Position numbers and translations under genes: made by a program. DNA of 64,000 bases, taken from assembly GCF_022953055.1 (NCBI RefSeq), contig NZ_JALJEJ010000004.1, positions 372,001 to 436,000 on the forward strand. Reading direction: 5' to 3'. The notes below the pieces were generated by a model. It ran no database searches. It was not told the origin of the DNA and saw only the letters and a program-made list of their open reading frames with translations. Shown here piece after piece: positions 25,106-33,299 of the stretch. Within the stretch, counting starts at the first letter, position 1, and every line of letters starts with the position of its first letter. Origin of the DNA: Mucilaginibacter straminoryzae. GTDB lineage: Bacteria; Bacteroidota; Bacteroidia; Sphingobacteriales; Sphingobacteriaceae.

Positions 25106-26281
25106 ATGAAAGCCGACAAAAACTTATGGGTATTGATCTGCGTGTGCGTGATAAATTCGCTCGGCTTTGGCATTATCGTGCCGCTCATTTACTCGTACGG
25201 TAAAAAGTTTGGCATCACCCAGCAGACCATCGGCCTGCTTACTGCTTCATTCTCCATTGCCCAGTTCTTTGTCACCCCGCTTTTAGGGGCAATATCCGAT
25301 AAGTTTGGCCGTAAACCTGTGCTGGCGATCAGCCTGGCAGGCACGTGCCTGTCGTTTCTGTTATTTGCCACTGCACAAAATGTGGTGATGCTGTTTGCCG
25401 CACGCATTTTGGATGGTATTACAGGCGGCAACATCTCCGTAGCGCAGGCCATGATCTCAGACAGTTCTACGGCCGACGACAGGGCCAAAAAGTTCGGCTA
25501 TCTGAGCTCTGCCTTCGGGCTTGGGTTTGTATTGGGCCCGGCAGTTGGCGGCCTGCTCAGCAAATTTGGCATGCAGGTGCCGTTCTTCTTTGCAGCAGGA
25601 ATTGCCCTTTTAGGTACGCTTGCAACCATGTTCCTGTTAAAAGAGACCTATACAACGGAAAAGCGCGCAGAACGGGATAAAAGCCGTTTCACTTTTGTTT
25701 CGCTTCTCACGACCATGAAGAAACCGGTAATAGGTACAGCGGTATTCACCGGATTTCTACTTACCATGGCGCAGTTCACCATGATCATCGGTTTTCAAAC
25801 TTTTAGTGTAGACGTGCTGAAGATCACCCCTACCAAAATCGGTTTGTTTTATGCCGGCTTTGGCATAACTGGGATCATTATGCAGTTGTGCGTACCGTTT
25901 TTTACAAAGGTGATTTCTTCCAAAGCGATGATCTTACTGCTTTCTACGATTGCCTGCCTCGCGGCGATGTTCACGGCAGGTTTCGCCAATCAGTTCCTGT
26001 TGTTCGCGATCTGCTTGTTTGTGTATGGCTTATTCAATGGCTTGCGTAACCCGATGCTCAACTCGATTATTGCCGACCATAACGACCCTAAAAAGCAGGG
26101 CGAGATATTAGGAGTAAACCAGTCCTACGCTTCTATCGGGCAAACTTTAGGCCCCGTTGCAGCCGGGCTGATCACCGTGTGGTCTGTACATGCGGTATTT
26201 TTTCTGTCGGCATTTTTCATTCTGACAGGCTTTTTACTGACCTTTAGACTAAAATCCAAGGAAAAACAAAATACTTGCTAA
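25106..26281 (+). CDS. MFS transporter, DHA1 / TetA-like exporter
   Basis: 391 residues, 12 membrane helices. The loop 2-3 MFS motif reads GAISDKFGRKP (about 59-69), and motif C-like GFVLGPAVGG lies in helix 5, which marks drug:H+ antiporters of the TetA/Bcr group. The substrate is not determinable; many such genes are general exporters, so no resistance phenotype should be assumed. The MarC gene begins 4 bp after its stop, so the two are co-transcribed. Confidence 0.88.
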   Translation: MKADKNLWVLICVCVINSLGFGIIVPLIYSYGKKFGITQQTIGLLTASFSIAQFFVTPLLGAISDKFGRKPVLAISLAGTCLSFLLFATAQNVVMLFAARILDGITGGNISVAQAMISDSSTADDRAKKFGYLSSAFGLGFVLGPAVGGLLSKFGMQVPFFFAAGIALLGTLATMFLLKETYTTEKRAERDKSRFTFVSLLTTMKKPVIGTAVFTGFLLTMAQFTMIIGFQTFSVDVLKITPTKIGLFYAGFGITGIIMQLCVPFFTKVISSKAMILLLSTIACLAAMFTAGFANQFLLFAICLFVYGLFNGLRNPMLNSIIADHNDPKKQGEILGVNQSYASIGQTLGPVAAGLITVWSVHAVFFLSAFFILTGFLLTFRLKSKEKQNTC

Positions 26282-26285
26282 CGTT

Positions 26286-26855
26286 ATGACCTATTTTAAC
26301 CCTGCACAAATTGTATCCGTTACGATGATCCTTTTTGCGATCATCGATATCCTCGGCGCAATCCCGGTAATTATCCAGCTAAGGCAGAAAGCCGGGCATA
26401 TCGAATCTGAGAAAGCTTCGATAGCGGTTCTGGTGCTGATGATCGGTTTTTTGTTCCTGGGAGATGAAATGTTGAAGGTGATTGGTTTGGATATTGCCTC
26501 TTTTGCCATTGCAGGTTCACTGGTGATCTTTATTATCGCCATGGAGATGATCCTTGGGATTACCTTTTTTAAAGAAGAAATGCCCGAAGCGGTATCAATC
26601 GTTCCGTTGGCCTTTCCGCTGATTGCCGGCGCCGGTACCATGACTACCTTACTATCGCTGAAATCACAATATGCTACGCAGAATATCCTCATCGGCATCA
26701 TTCTCAATACTTTATTTGTTTACCTGGTGCTGAAGAATGTAAAGCGCCTGGAACGGTTGTTCGGTAAAACAGGTTTGAACATTCTTCGTAAAGCCTTCGG
26801 CATTATCCTGCTGGCTATAGCTATTAAATTATTTAGAAGCAATACGCACCTTTAG
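26286..26855 (+). CDS. MarC family integral membrane protein (UPF0056)
   Basis: 189 residues with six predicted membrane helices. Landmarks of the MarC/UPF0056 family are the N-terminal FAIIDILGAIPVI and the central PLAFPLIAGAGTMTTLL. Despite the name (multiple antibiotic resistance) the family has no proven resistance role. It is co-directional with and 4 bp from the MFS gene. A heptamer array starts 3 nt after the stop. Confidence 0.9.
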   Translation: MTYFNPAQIVSVTMILFAIIDILGAIPVIIQLRQKAGHIESEKASIAVLVLMIGFLFLGDEMLKVIGLDIASFAIAGSLVIFIIAMEMILGITFFKEEMPEAVSIVPLAFPLIAGAGTMTTLLSLKSQYATQNILIGIILNTLFVYLVLKNVKRLERLFGKTGLNILRKAFGIILLAIAIKLFRSNTHL

Positions 26856-27368
26856 AAACAGGAGTCAAGGTACAAGAGTCAAGACTTTGACTAATCGAAT
26901 GCGTTTGTAACGCGTTCTTGATAAAAGAATACCCTTCGACAAGCTCAGGGTGACATGGTTTTTGTACTACGCTTATCATGCTAATTCTTGTGACCACACA
27001 AACGTGTCATTGCAAGCACGAAGTGCTGTGGCAATCTAATCATAAGCAGCTGAGAGATTGCTTCGTTCCTCGCAATGACAAGCTTTAAATAAACACCTTG
27101 CTCAGGATGACAAAATAAAGGTGTCTTTGCGAACTGCGACGCAGTGTGGCAATCTTATAACGCATTCTGCCAATCGAACGGTTTTTTTAACTCGTTCTTG
27201 ATAACAGCGTCCCCTTCGACAAGCTCAGGGTGACATGGTTTTTGTACTACGCTTTATCATGCTGAGGCTCTCGAAGCATCTATTATTTGTGATACGTACA
27301 GATCCTTCACTTTGTTCAGGATGACAAAATAAAGGTGTCTTTGCGAACTGCGACGCAGTGTGGCAATC
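26856..27368. repeat. 513-bp intergenic repeat cluster
   Basis: No gene. It contains the heptamer array (26859-26886), GCGTTTGTAACGCGT (26901-26915), two near-identical 70-bp blocks beginning CGTTCTTGATAA and carrying CCCTTCGACAAGCTCAGGG (about 26913-26982 and 27193-27262), TCATTGC..GGCAATCT (27006) with its inverse GATTGCTTCGTTCCTCGC (27056), and two identical 54-bp blocks (27102-27155 and 27316-27369). The second block ends on the rsmB-like stop codon. Confidence 0.75.
26859..26886 (+). repeat. Phased heptamer array downstream of marC (CAAGA in gene sense)
   Basis: Four consecutive heptamers in phase (CAGGAGT, CAAGGTA, CAAGAGT, CAAGACT) beginning 3 nt after the MarC stop. Same family and same gene-relative orientation as the array after dacB. 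Confidence 0.7.
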
Positions 27369-27369
27369 T
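27102..27369. repeat. Two identical 54-bp direct repeats
   Basis: 27102-27155 and 27316-27369 read the same throughout (TCAGGATGACAAAATAAAGG .. GTGTGGCAATCT), 214 bp apart. Perfect identity next to the diverged 70-bp blocks suggests recent duplication or gene conversion. Confidence 0.75.
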
Positions 27370-28529
27370 CACGGTATCAACCTTGCAGCAAACATGGTAT
27401 CCGCCTTGTGTTCATAGCCTTTCAGCACGCGTTGGTCTTCTACTTTTAAGCCCAACTCACTCGTCATAAAGTCTATTGCTTCCTCGTTTTCTGCTTTGAA
27501 GGCAGAGCAGGTGATGTAGATTAGCGGTTTCCCTGGTTTCAAATACTTTACCACGTTAGGGATGATATTTTGCTGCAAGCGCTGGAAGAACTCTATCCTG
27601 ACGGGGTTGAACTGGCTGATCATTTCAGGTGTGCGTCCCCACGTACCCGAGCCGCTGCAAGGTGCATCAAGGATGATTCCGTCGAAAGCATAATCATGCA
27701 ACACCGGGTCGGGGTTTTGGGTCAGGTCTAATATCTTTTTCTGGTACTTGCGGATACCGGCTTGTTCAAAACGTTCGTCGAGGTTAGCCAGGATACTCTC
27801 CCTGATGTCTGAAACCACTAGTTTAATATCTGGCTGAAGTTCGTGCAAGAGCAATGATTTACCGCCAGAGGCCGCGCAGGCATCCCACCAGTTGTCCCAT
27901 TGCTTTGGCTGAAAGAACTGGGCAGTTTGCTGTGAGGATTCATCCTGCACTTCAAACCAATGCTGTTTAGGGAATATGTTTTCTAAACGTGTACCGTTGG
28001 GTAATGCCAGGCAGTTATTGCCTTCGTCCCGGTAAGTAACATCTGCCTTTTTAAGTTCGGCCTTTACCTGTTGCTCAAACCCTTTACGAACACGAATAAA
28101 TAGATCTGGTTGCACAAAGAACGATTTCAGGAAAGCTTCGCGATTAATACCTTCAGATAAACGATCCGTCCAAGGGTAAACGTCTTCGAGTGCAAACTCC
28201 GAGTATGCGTTTGCTACCATTTCCAGCTTTTCATCAAGCCCGAAACTAATACAGGCAGCCCACTCCGGTTTAAAATGCTGCAGAAAGGAATTCAGTTGAT
28301 TATTGCAAAGAAATTCAGCCACCATCAAACGGTCTTCAGCGGCTAATTGAGGCAAAGCTTTACCTAAGCGGTAATAATTGTAGATCAGGCGACTGGCTAC
28401 TTTTCTATCGGTAGAGCCCATTTGCTTGTTCTGCCTGAAGTAAGCGGGCAGGAACTTGCCAAGCGGGGTATCGCCCGGGAACTCTGTTAAAATGCGTTGA
28501 AAGGTTTTGAGCTGGTTGACGGCCTTCAT
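27369..28529 (-). CDS. RsmB/NSUN-type RNA (cytosine-5) methyltransferase
   Basis: 386 residues. The SAM-dependent m5C methyltransferase signatures are ASGGKSLLLHE (SAM binding), LDAPCSGSGTW (motif IV, with the cysteine that releases product) and YITCSAFKAENEEA (motif VI, catalytic cysteine). The N-terminal 150 residues are a NusB-like or Bacteroidota-specific RNA-binding part. Probably methylates 16S rRNA, but other RNA targets are possible. Its start overlaps the stop of the upstream lipoprotein gene by 4 bp. Confidence 0.87.
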   Translation of the reverse strand: MKAVNQLKTFQRILTEFPGDTPLGKFLPAYFRQNKQMGSTDRKVASRLIYNYYRLGKALPQLAAEDRLMVAEFLCNNQLNSFLQHFKPEWAACISFGLDEKLEMVANAYSEFALEDVYPWTDRLSEGINREAFLKSFFVQPDLFIRVRKGFEQQVKAELKKADVTYRDEGNNCLALPNGTRLENIFPKQHWFEVQDESSQQTAQFFQPKQWDNWWDACAASGGKSLLLHELQPDIKLVVSDIRESILANLDERFEQAGIRKYQKKILDLTQNPDPVLHDYAFDGIILDAPCSGSGTWGRTPEMISQFNPVRIEFFQRLQQNIIPNVVKYLKPGKPLIYITCSAFKAENEEAIDFMTSELGLKVEDQRVLKGYEHKADTMFAARLIP

Positions 28530-29782
28530 TCGATCGCTTTTAACTCAAAGTTAACGTATTTCAATAGAGTTACATTGGTATTCACCCAACCTTCACCTGC
28601 TTTTTTTACAAAATGGAATTTATTATGCAGGCCCTGGTAATCTTTACCTTCCGGCTTAATGGTACTTCCGTTAGCCTGAGCCAGCAAAAGGCCGAAATAA
28701 TATCCTTCGTCAAACGCCTTGATGGCGTATTCTGATGGCTCTGCATGATAAGCTTTCCGGAAAGCCTTTATAAAATCACGTGTGTTTGCGGCTTTATAGT
28801 TGACATGATCCGCCGAGGTGATCACCGTTTTCAGGCGCTGCAACAGATCGGCCTTTAAAAATGTCATGCGTTCCCAACTGGGGTGTCCGATCAAAACAAC
28901 TGGGTAATGTTTCGCCAGGGTATCCAGCGAACGCAGTGTTAACTGTAGAAAAGCCTGGTTGGTAGCCCCTATGACAAACACGTTGGGTTCCGTTTTGGAT
29001 AACTGGGGCAGCAGGGAAGTTAGGCTACCGCGAACTACGGTAAACGGTATTGCTTTAACCTTCAGCTTGCTCAACGTATCCAGCGATTTTTTGAAGGGAA
29101 CCAGGTACTTGTTATCAGCGCTAAAGCCAGACTTTAGCATGAATACCTTTTTTGCTTTCAGGTTTTGATGCACATACTGCGCTGTACGACGGGCATGGTA
29201 TTCCAACGGCGGGATAGCGGTAATCAACATCGGATTACGTGCTTCAGCAGGCGAAGCCGGAGAAAGCGGTGAAAGTTCGGGCTTAATTGCAGACACTGCA
29301 CTAAATGCCTTAATCCCGTCAGGAAATACCGGGCCCACCACCATATCGCTGTTACGCACTTTGGGGTTAAGCGCCAGTGCACGCGTTTCTGCAGGCAGAT
29401 CTTTAGAATCGAATACCTGTAAACGGTAATTATACCCCTGTGCTGTCAGTGAATCAAGCGCAAGTTTAAAACCCTGATAATAGTCTACCGCCATATTAGC
29501 CGATTGCAGATCGGCCTTTTTGTAGCTTTTACCAGCGTCCAGGTTCTGCAAATTAAAAGGTAATAACATAGAAACCGTATTGAACCGCTGCTCTAAAGGA
29601 GGCGGAAGCGGTTGCAGTGGCTTGTTTACCGGCTTCTCTATCGTTTTTGCAGGAATATTTACCGGTTTTGGTTCCACCTTGCGCACCTTAGGCGAACAGG
29701 CAGCTACCAAAACCAGTAATACTAATATCCAGAAAGGATTATTCCCACTCGATAGTTGCCGGTGGTTTCGAGCTGATATCAT
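28526..29782 (-). CDS. Periplasmic-binding-protein-like lipoprotein (type 1 fold)
   Basis: 418 residues. Lipobox LVAACSPK near residue 29 follows a hydrophobic stretch, so it is a lipoprotein. After a Pro/Lys-rich linker the two-lobed type 1 periplasmic-binding fold begins ([51 protein letters not shown]), as in LIV-binding and LpoA-like proteins. No ABC permease is nearby, so import is doubtful; a cell-wall or regulatory role is possible but unproven. The start overlaps the guaA end by 44 bp; no better start exists before the lipobox. It forms an operon with guaA and the methyltransferase. Confidence 0.75.
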   Translation of the reverse strand: MISARNHRQLSSGNNPFWILVLLVLVAACSPKVRKVEPKPVNIPAKTIEKPVNKPLQPLPPPLEQRFNTVSMLLPFNLQNLDAGKSYKKADLQSANMAVDYYQGFKLALDSLTAQGYNYRLQVFDSKDLPAETRALALNPKVRNSDMVVGPVFPDGIKAFSAVSAIKPELSPLSPASPAEARNPMLITAIPPLEYHARRTAQYVHQNLKAKKVFMLKSGFSADNKYLVPFKKSLDTLSKLKVKAIPFTVVRGSLTSLLPQLSKTEPNVFVIGATNQAFLQLTLRSLDTLAKHYPVVLIGHPSWERMTFLKADLLQRLKTVITSADHVNYKAANTRDFIKAFRKAYHAEPSEYAIKAFDEGYYFGLLLAQANGSTIKPEGKDYQGLHNKFHFVKKAGEGWVNTNVTLLKYVNFELKAIE

Positions 29783-31268
29783 AAACTACCCGGTTTATAC
29801 CTTTTACATTATTGATAATCTCGTTAGAGATTTTTGCCAGCAGGTCGTACGGCAAATGGCACCAGTCTGCAGTCATTCCGTCTACAGATTCTACTGCACG
29901 CAGCGCTACCACATTTTCATAGGTACGCTCATCGCCCATTACCCCTACCGACTGGACAGGCAAAAATATCGTTCCGGCCTGCCAAACTTTGTCATAAACG
30001 CCGGCGGACCGTAAATTGTTGATATAAATTGCATCCGCCTCTTGTAAGATACGAACTTTTTCGGGTGTTACCTCACCTAATATCCTGATAGCCAGACCCG
30101 GACCTGGGAACGGATGACGGCCTAAAATATTAGCATCAATACCTAAAGCTTTACCCACTTTACGCACTTCGTCTTTAAACAGGGTATTCAGCGGCTCCAC
30201 AACCTTCAGCTTCATAAAATCTGGCAGGCCGCCTACATTATGGTGCGACTTGATGGTAGCAGAAGGGCCTTTAACCGATACAGATTCGATGACATCAGGG
30301 TAAATGGTGCCCTGACCAAGCCATTTTACATCCTGAACCTGGTGGGCTTCGTCGTCAAATACCTCAATAAACACGCGGCCGATGGCTTTCCGCTTTTTCT
30401 CCGGATCGCTTAACCCTTCTAAGGCATCATAGAAACGTTGCTTAGCGTCTACACCTTTCACGTTCAGGCCCATGTGTTTGTATGATTCCAGCACCGATTC
30501 AAACTCGTCCTTACGTAACAAGCCGTTATCTACAAAAATACAATACAGGTTTTTGCCGATGGCATGATGCAGTAATACGGCGGCTACCGATGAATCCACC
30601 CCTCCGGATAAACCCAATACTACCTTGTCATCGCCCAGCTTGTCTTTCAATGAAGCAATGGTGGTTTCGATGAAAGAGTCCGGCGTCCAGTCCTGCGCGC
30701 AACCGCAAATATCCACCAGGAAGTTCTGCAGCAGTTGCTTGCCGTCTATACTATGGGTTACCTCTGGGTGGAACTGGATACCAAAGGTTTGGGTGTCTTT
30801 AATATGATAAGCCGCTACGCGAACAGAGTCTGTGCTGGCGATAATTTCAAAATCAGCAGGTACGTTCTGGATGGTGTCTGCGTGCGACATCCACACCTGC
30901 GAATGCTGCGGAATTTCCTTGAACAATGGGTTGCCATCTGCAATGTACTGCAGATTAGCCCGGCCATATTCGCGGGTACTTGAAGGCGAAACTTCACCTG
31001 CATTGTAATGTGCAATGTACTGCGCACCGTAACAAACCCCTAAAATAGGCAGTGTGCGGTGATGACGGGCAAAATCAAACTGGGGGGCATCTGCCTGGCG
31101 AACAGAATACGGGCTACCAGAAAGGATGATTCCTTTTACAGTGCTGTCTACTTCCGGGAAATTGTTAAATGGATGGATCTCGCAATAGATATTGAGCTCT
31201 CTTACCCGGCGGGCAATCAGTTGGGTGAACTGGGAGCCGAAGTCGAGGATTAGAATTTTTTCCTGCAT
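29739..31268 (-). CDS. guaA: GMP synthase (glutamine-hydrolysing)
   Basis: About 509 residues from ATG 31268 (a TTG two codons earlier at 31274 is also open but lies in the promoter). Amidotransferase half: [13 protein letters not shown], catalytic Cys in [20 protein letters not shown]-pyrophosphatase half: GLSGGVDSS loop near residue 226, then the GMP synthase dimerisation domain ending KPPATIEWE. Converts XMP to GMP. First gene of a probable operon with the lipoprotein and methyltransferase. Confidence 0.97.
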   Translation of the reverse strand: MQEKILILDFGSQFTQLIARRVRELNIYCEIHPFNNFPEVDSTVKGIILSGSPYSVRQADAPQFDFARHHRTLPILGVCYGAQYIAHYNAGEVSPSSTREYGRANLQYIADGNPLFKEIPQHSQVWMSHADTIQNVPADFEIIASTDSVRVAAYHIKDTQTFGIQFHPEVTHSIDGKQLLQNFLVDICGCAQDWTPDSFIETTIASLKDKLGDDKVVLGLSGGVDSSVAAVLLHHAIGKNLYCIFVDNGLLRKDEFESVLESYKHMGLNVKGVDAKQRFYDALEGLSDPEKKRKAIGRVFIEVFDDEAHQVQDVKWLGQGTIYPDVIESVSVKGPSATIKSHHNVGGLPDFMKLKVVEPLNTLFKDEVRKVGKALGIDANILGRHPFPGPGLAIRILGEVTPEKVRILQEADAIYINNLRSAGVYDKVWQAGTIFLPVQSVGVMGDERTYENVVALRAVESVDGMTADWCHLPYDLLAKISNEIINNVKGINRVVYDISSKPPATIEWE

Positions 31269-31271
31269 GGG

Positions 31272-31304
31272 CAAAGATAGTAATTTGCAGGGGTTTTAAT
31301 TCAA
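31272..31304 (-). promoter_or_regulatory. Promoter of guaA
   Basis: On the minus strand TTG (31304-31302), 22-nt spacer, TATCTTTG (31279-31272). The -7 box ends 3 nt before the ATG at 31268, implying a leaderless or near-leaderless mRNA. Confidence 0.55.
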
Positions 31305-31335
31305 GAATTTCACATTATAACACTGCGTATGCCCT

Positions 31336-32355
31336 TTATATACTCTTTAACTTCTCAATGGCTAACATTGCTATTTCTTTAGGGGATAAACGTACTCCAT
31401 CCAAGTAACCCGTTGTAGTTCTTATCCCAGGAATTGAAGTTTCATCTAATCTTACAGGCAATATGTACGGTTCATGCGCTAAAAATGCTCTTTCTTGTGC
31501 ACTCTCCCTCTCGTGATTCGTCCACAATTTTTCCTTATAGAATTTAGATAGAAAAATAATACAATACATGCTCTTATTTTTATATATATCATCAAGATGG
31601 GTATATAAATCACGTCCCCATAACGTTACTTTTTCATAATCGTCATAGAATAATTTAACGTTGTTCTTCTTCAACTCTCGTGCTACCTCATTTACATAAT
31701 CTCGATCTTCTCCAGCAAATGATAAGGCGATCTCATATTGATATTTTGGCTTATTTTGTTCAGCTTCTAATATTTGTGCATTTGCAAAGTTTTTAACCTT
31801 ATCAAAAGGCACTCGGTAATGCAAAACTCCCCTTCTATCTTTTACCTCTAATCGCCATCTTTCTGATTGCTGAACTCCTATATATATTTCCTTACCGTAA
31901 TTTTCATCAGGATGAATAATTAAAAGTGTCTCTTCACAAACATAGCGTAGCCAAACAACATTAGTGATAACAAAACTTTTAATCGTTATACTTGCATTAT
32001 AACCTAAACCATCAATAGCTTCAATTTCAAGCAATAAAGGAAGTAAGTTTTCAAACTTATGGATCTCCCAACATTCAAAAAACTCCGAAACTAAATTGTC
32101 ATTATTATCAAAGAACCTATTAATATCTATAGGCGTATTTTCATAACCGCTAACTGCTCTAAAATAGCCTATATTCACGTCAAATGGCGCTCTAGACTCA
32201 TCTTCGTGAAAAATAAAAAGATCAAGAGACCAATACTGGCCATTTTTACTGGGAAGTTTCTTTTGATAAGCAAAAGTGGTAATTAAATTATCTTGAACTG
32301 TAACTTCTAACTCCCTTTTGAGTTTCTCAACGCATTCTTTAAGCAGTGGAATCAT
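31336..32355 (-). CDS. TIR-domain protein with unrecognised N-terminal domain
   Basis: 339 residues. The C-terminal 135 residues (205-339) form a TIR domain: YEIALSFAGEDRDYVNEVA (207-225), then LFYDDYEKVTLWGRDL, IIFLSKFYKEKLWTNHE with E282 at the position of the catalytic glutamate of NAD-cleaving TIRs, and ILPVRLDETSIPG. Residues 1-200 match no family I recognise; they look alpha/beta and soluble. No signal peptide or membrane helix. The gene is visibly richer in A+T than its neighbours and is inserted between a ComEA-like gene and guaA, which suggests horizontal acquisition. A sensor-plus-TIR immune effector is the likely role by analogy; NADase activity is inference. Confidence 0.85.
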   Translation of the reverse strand: MIPLLKECVEKLKRELEVTVQDNLITTFAYQKKLPSKNGQYWSLDLFIFHEDESRAPFDVNIGYFRAVSGYENTPIDINRFFDNNDNLVSEFFECWEIHKFENLLPLLLEIEAIDGLGYNASITIKSFVITNVVWLRYVCEETLLIIHPDENYGKEIYIGVQQSERWRLEVKDRRGVLHYRVPFDKVKNFANAQILEAEQNKPKYQYEIALSFAGEDRDYVNEVARELKKNNVKLFYDDYEKVTLWGRDLYTHLDDIYKNKSMYCIIFLSKFYKEKLWTNHERESAQERAFLAHEPYILPVRLDETSIPGIRTTTGYLDGVRLSPKEIAMLAIEKLKSI

Positions 32356-32390
32356 TATCCTATATTTTTTTTAGCAACATCAATAAAATA

Positions 32391-33227
32391 TTACTTAAAC
32401 ACCAAATAAGGCTTCAGTTTTTGCAAAGTAGCTTTATCCAATATCGCCACATCTTCCATATCAGCTAAATTTTCATAGTCGCCGTGCTCATTGCGGTACT
32501 GTAAAATAGCATTCACCTGTTTGTAAGTAAGGTAAGGGTAACGGCGAAGATCATCAAACGTGGCTTTATTGATATTCAGCTTTTTCAGCAATGATGCGTT
32601 CACCTTCACTTGCTTTTCTACCAACAGGTAATGTTCTTCATCTATCCCGAACACCTCTTTCAGTTGTTGTTTTGAATGGAAACCGCCTATTTTATCCCGG
32701 TAACGGATAATCCGCATGGCAAAACCCGGACCGATACCTTTAAGCCGGGTAAGCGATGCCGAATCTGCATGGTTCAGTTCAATCACCGGTATAGCTTCTT
32801 CCGCATCCGGTAATTCGATATAGGGTGCAAGGCGGGTATAATCAGCTTCGGAAATGGAATAGATCTTCTTTAAGTCGGCCTTCTTATAAAAATGCCCTCC
32901 TTTTTCCAGGTAGTGCGTAATCATGCCGGCCTGGCGTTCGCTCAAACCCAGCTGCAACCATTTTTGTACCGACAACTTATTCGGATTGAACTTAAAAAGA
33001 TGAACAGTATCCCCGAGGTTTCCTGCTGACGAAGTAACTCCCGCTTTGTTATACTTTAGTAAAGCCGCCGCTTTATCAAATTCACTAAAATTTATTATCT
33101 TATCTTTGTGAAACAGGCTGTAGACAGACGGCGCAGCCATGGTTAGTATAATTAGTGACACCAATACCACCAAACCGTTCCACTCTTTTTTTGAGAGCGA
33201 GAGATAATTTTTAAGGTTGGGGATCAT
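32391..33227 (-). CDS. Helix-hairpin-helix (ComEA-like) membrane-anchored protein
   Basis: 278 residues: one N-terminal membrane helix (about 19-36) and three HhH-type repeats, clearest at LKGIGPGFAMRIIRYRDKIG (about 160-180) and in ..LRRYPYLTYKQVNAILQYRN (about 225-245). ComEA-type proteins bind double-stranded DNA outside the inner membrane during uptake; this one has the anchored layout but is longer than ComEA. The first repeat starts with a degenerate KYNKAGVTSS region. The TIR gene follows 35 bp downstream on the same strand, and the acyltransferase gene is divergent. Confidence 0.82.
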   Translation of the reverse strand: MIPNLKNYLSLSKKEWNGLVVLVSLIILTMAAPSVYSLFHKDKIINFSEFDKAAALLKYNKAGVTSSAGNLGDTVHLFKFNPNKLSVQKWLQLGLSERQAGMITHYLEKGGHFYKKADLKKIYSISEADYTRLAPYIELPDAEEAIPVIELNHADSASLTRLKGIGPGFAMRIIRYRDKIGGFHSKQQLKEVFGIDEEHYLLVEKQVKVNASLLKKLNINKATFDDLRRYPYLTYKQVNAILQYRNEHGDYENLADMEDVAILDKATLQKLKPYLVFK

Positions 33228-33259
33228 GCGATTGGCATACTAATAGCCGTTAAAGTAAA

Positions 33260-33267
33260 TAATTTTG
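33260..33267 (+). promoter_or_regulatory. TAATTTTG -7 box of the acyltransferase gene
   Basis: Perfect TAnnTTTG, ending 32 nt before the ATG at 33300; a TTG lies 25 nt upstream, a little farther than usual. Confidence 0.45.
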
Positions 33268-33299
33268 ACTATAATTAGCTAATAAGCACTTGATAAAAC

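Noticed and set aside
25106..26281. Tetracycline-resistance determinant
   Set aside because: The protein is TetA-like only at the level of the DHA1 exporter family; no tetR neighbour or diagnostic residues support a resistance call.
26856..27368. Possible CRISPR array
   Set aside because: Repeats are unevenly spaced, palindromic and of several families, with no regular spacer-repeat structure and no cas genes.
29834..30022. Plus-strand frames across guaA and the lipoprotein gene
   Set aside because: Antisense to strongly conserved GMP synthase sequence.
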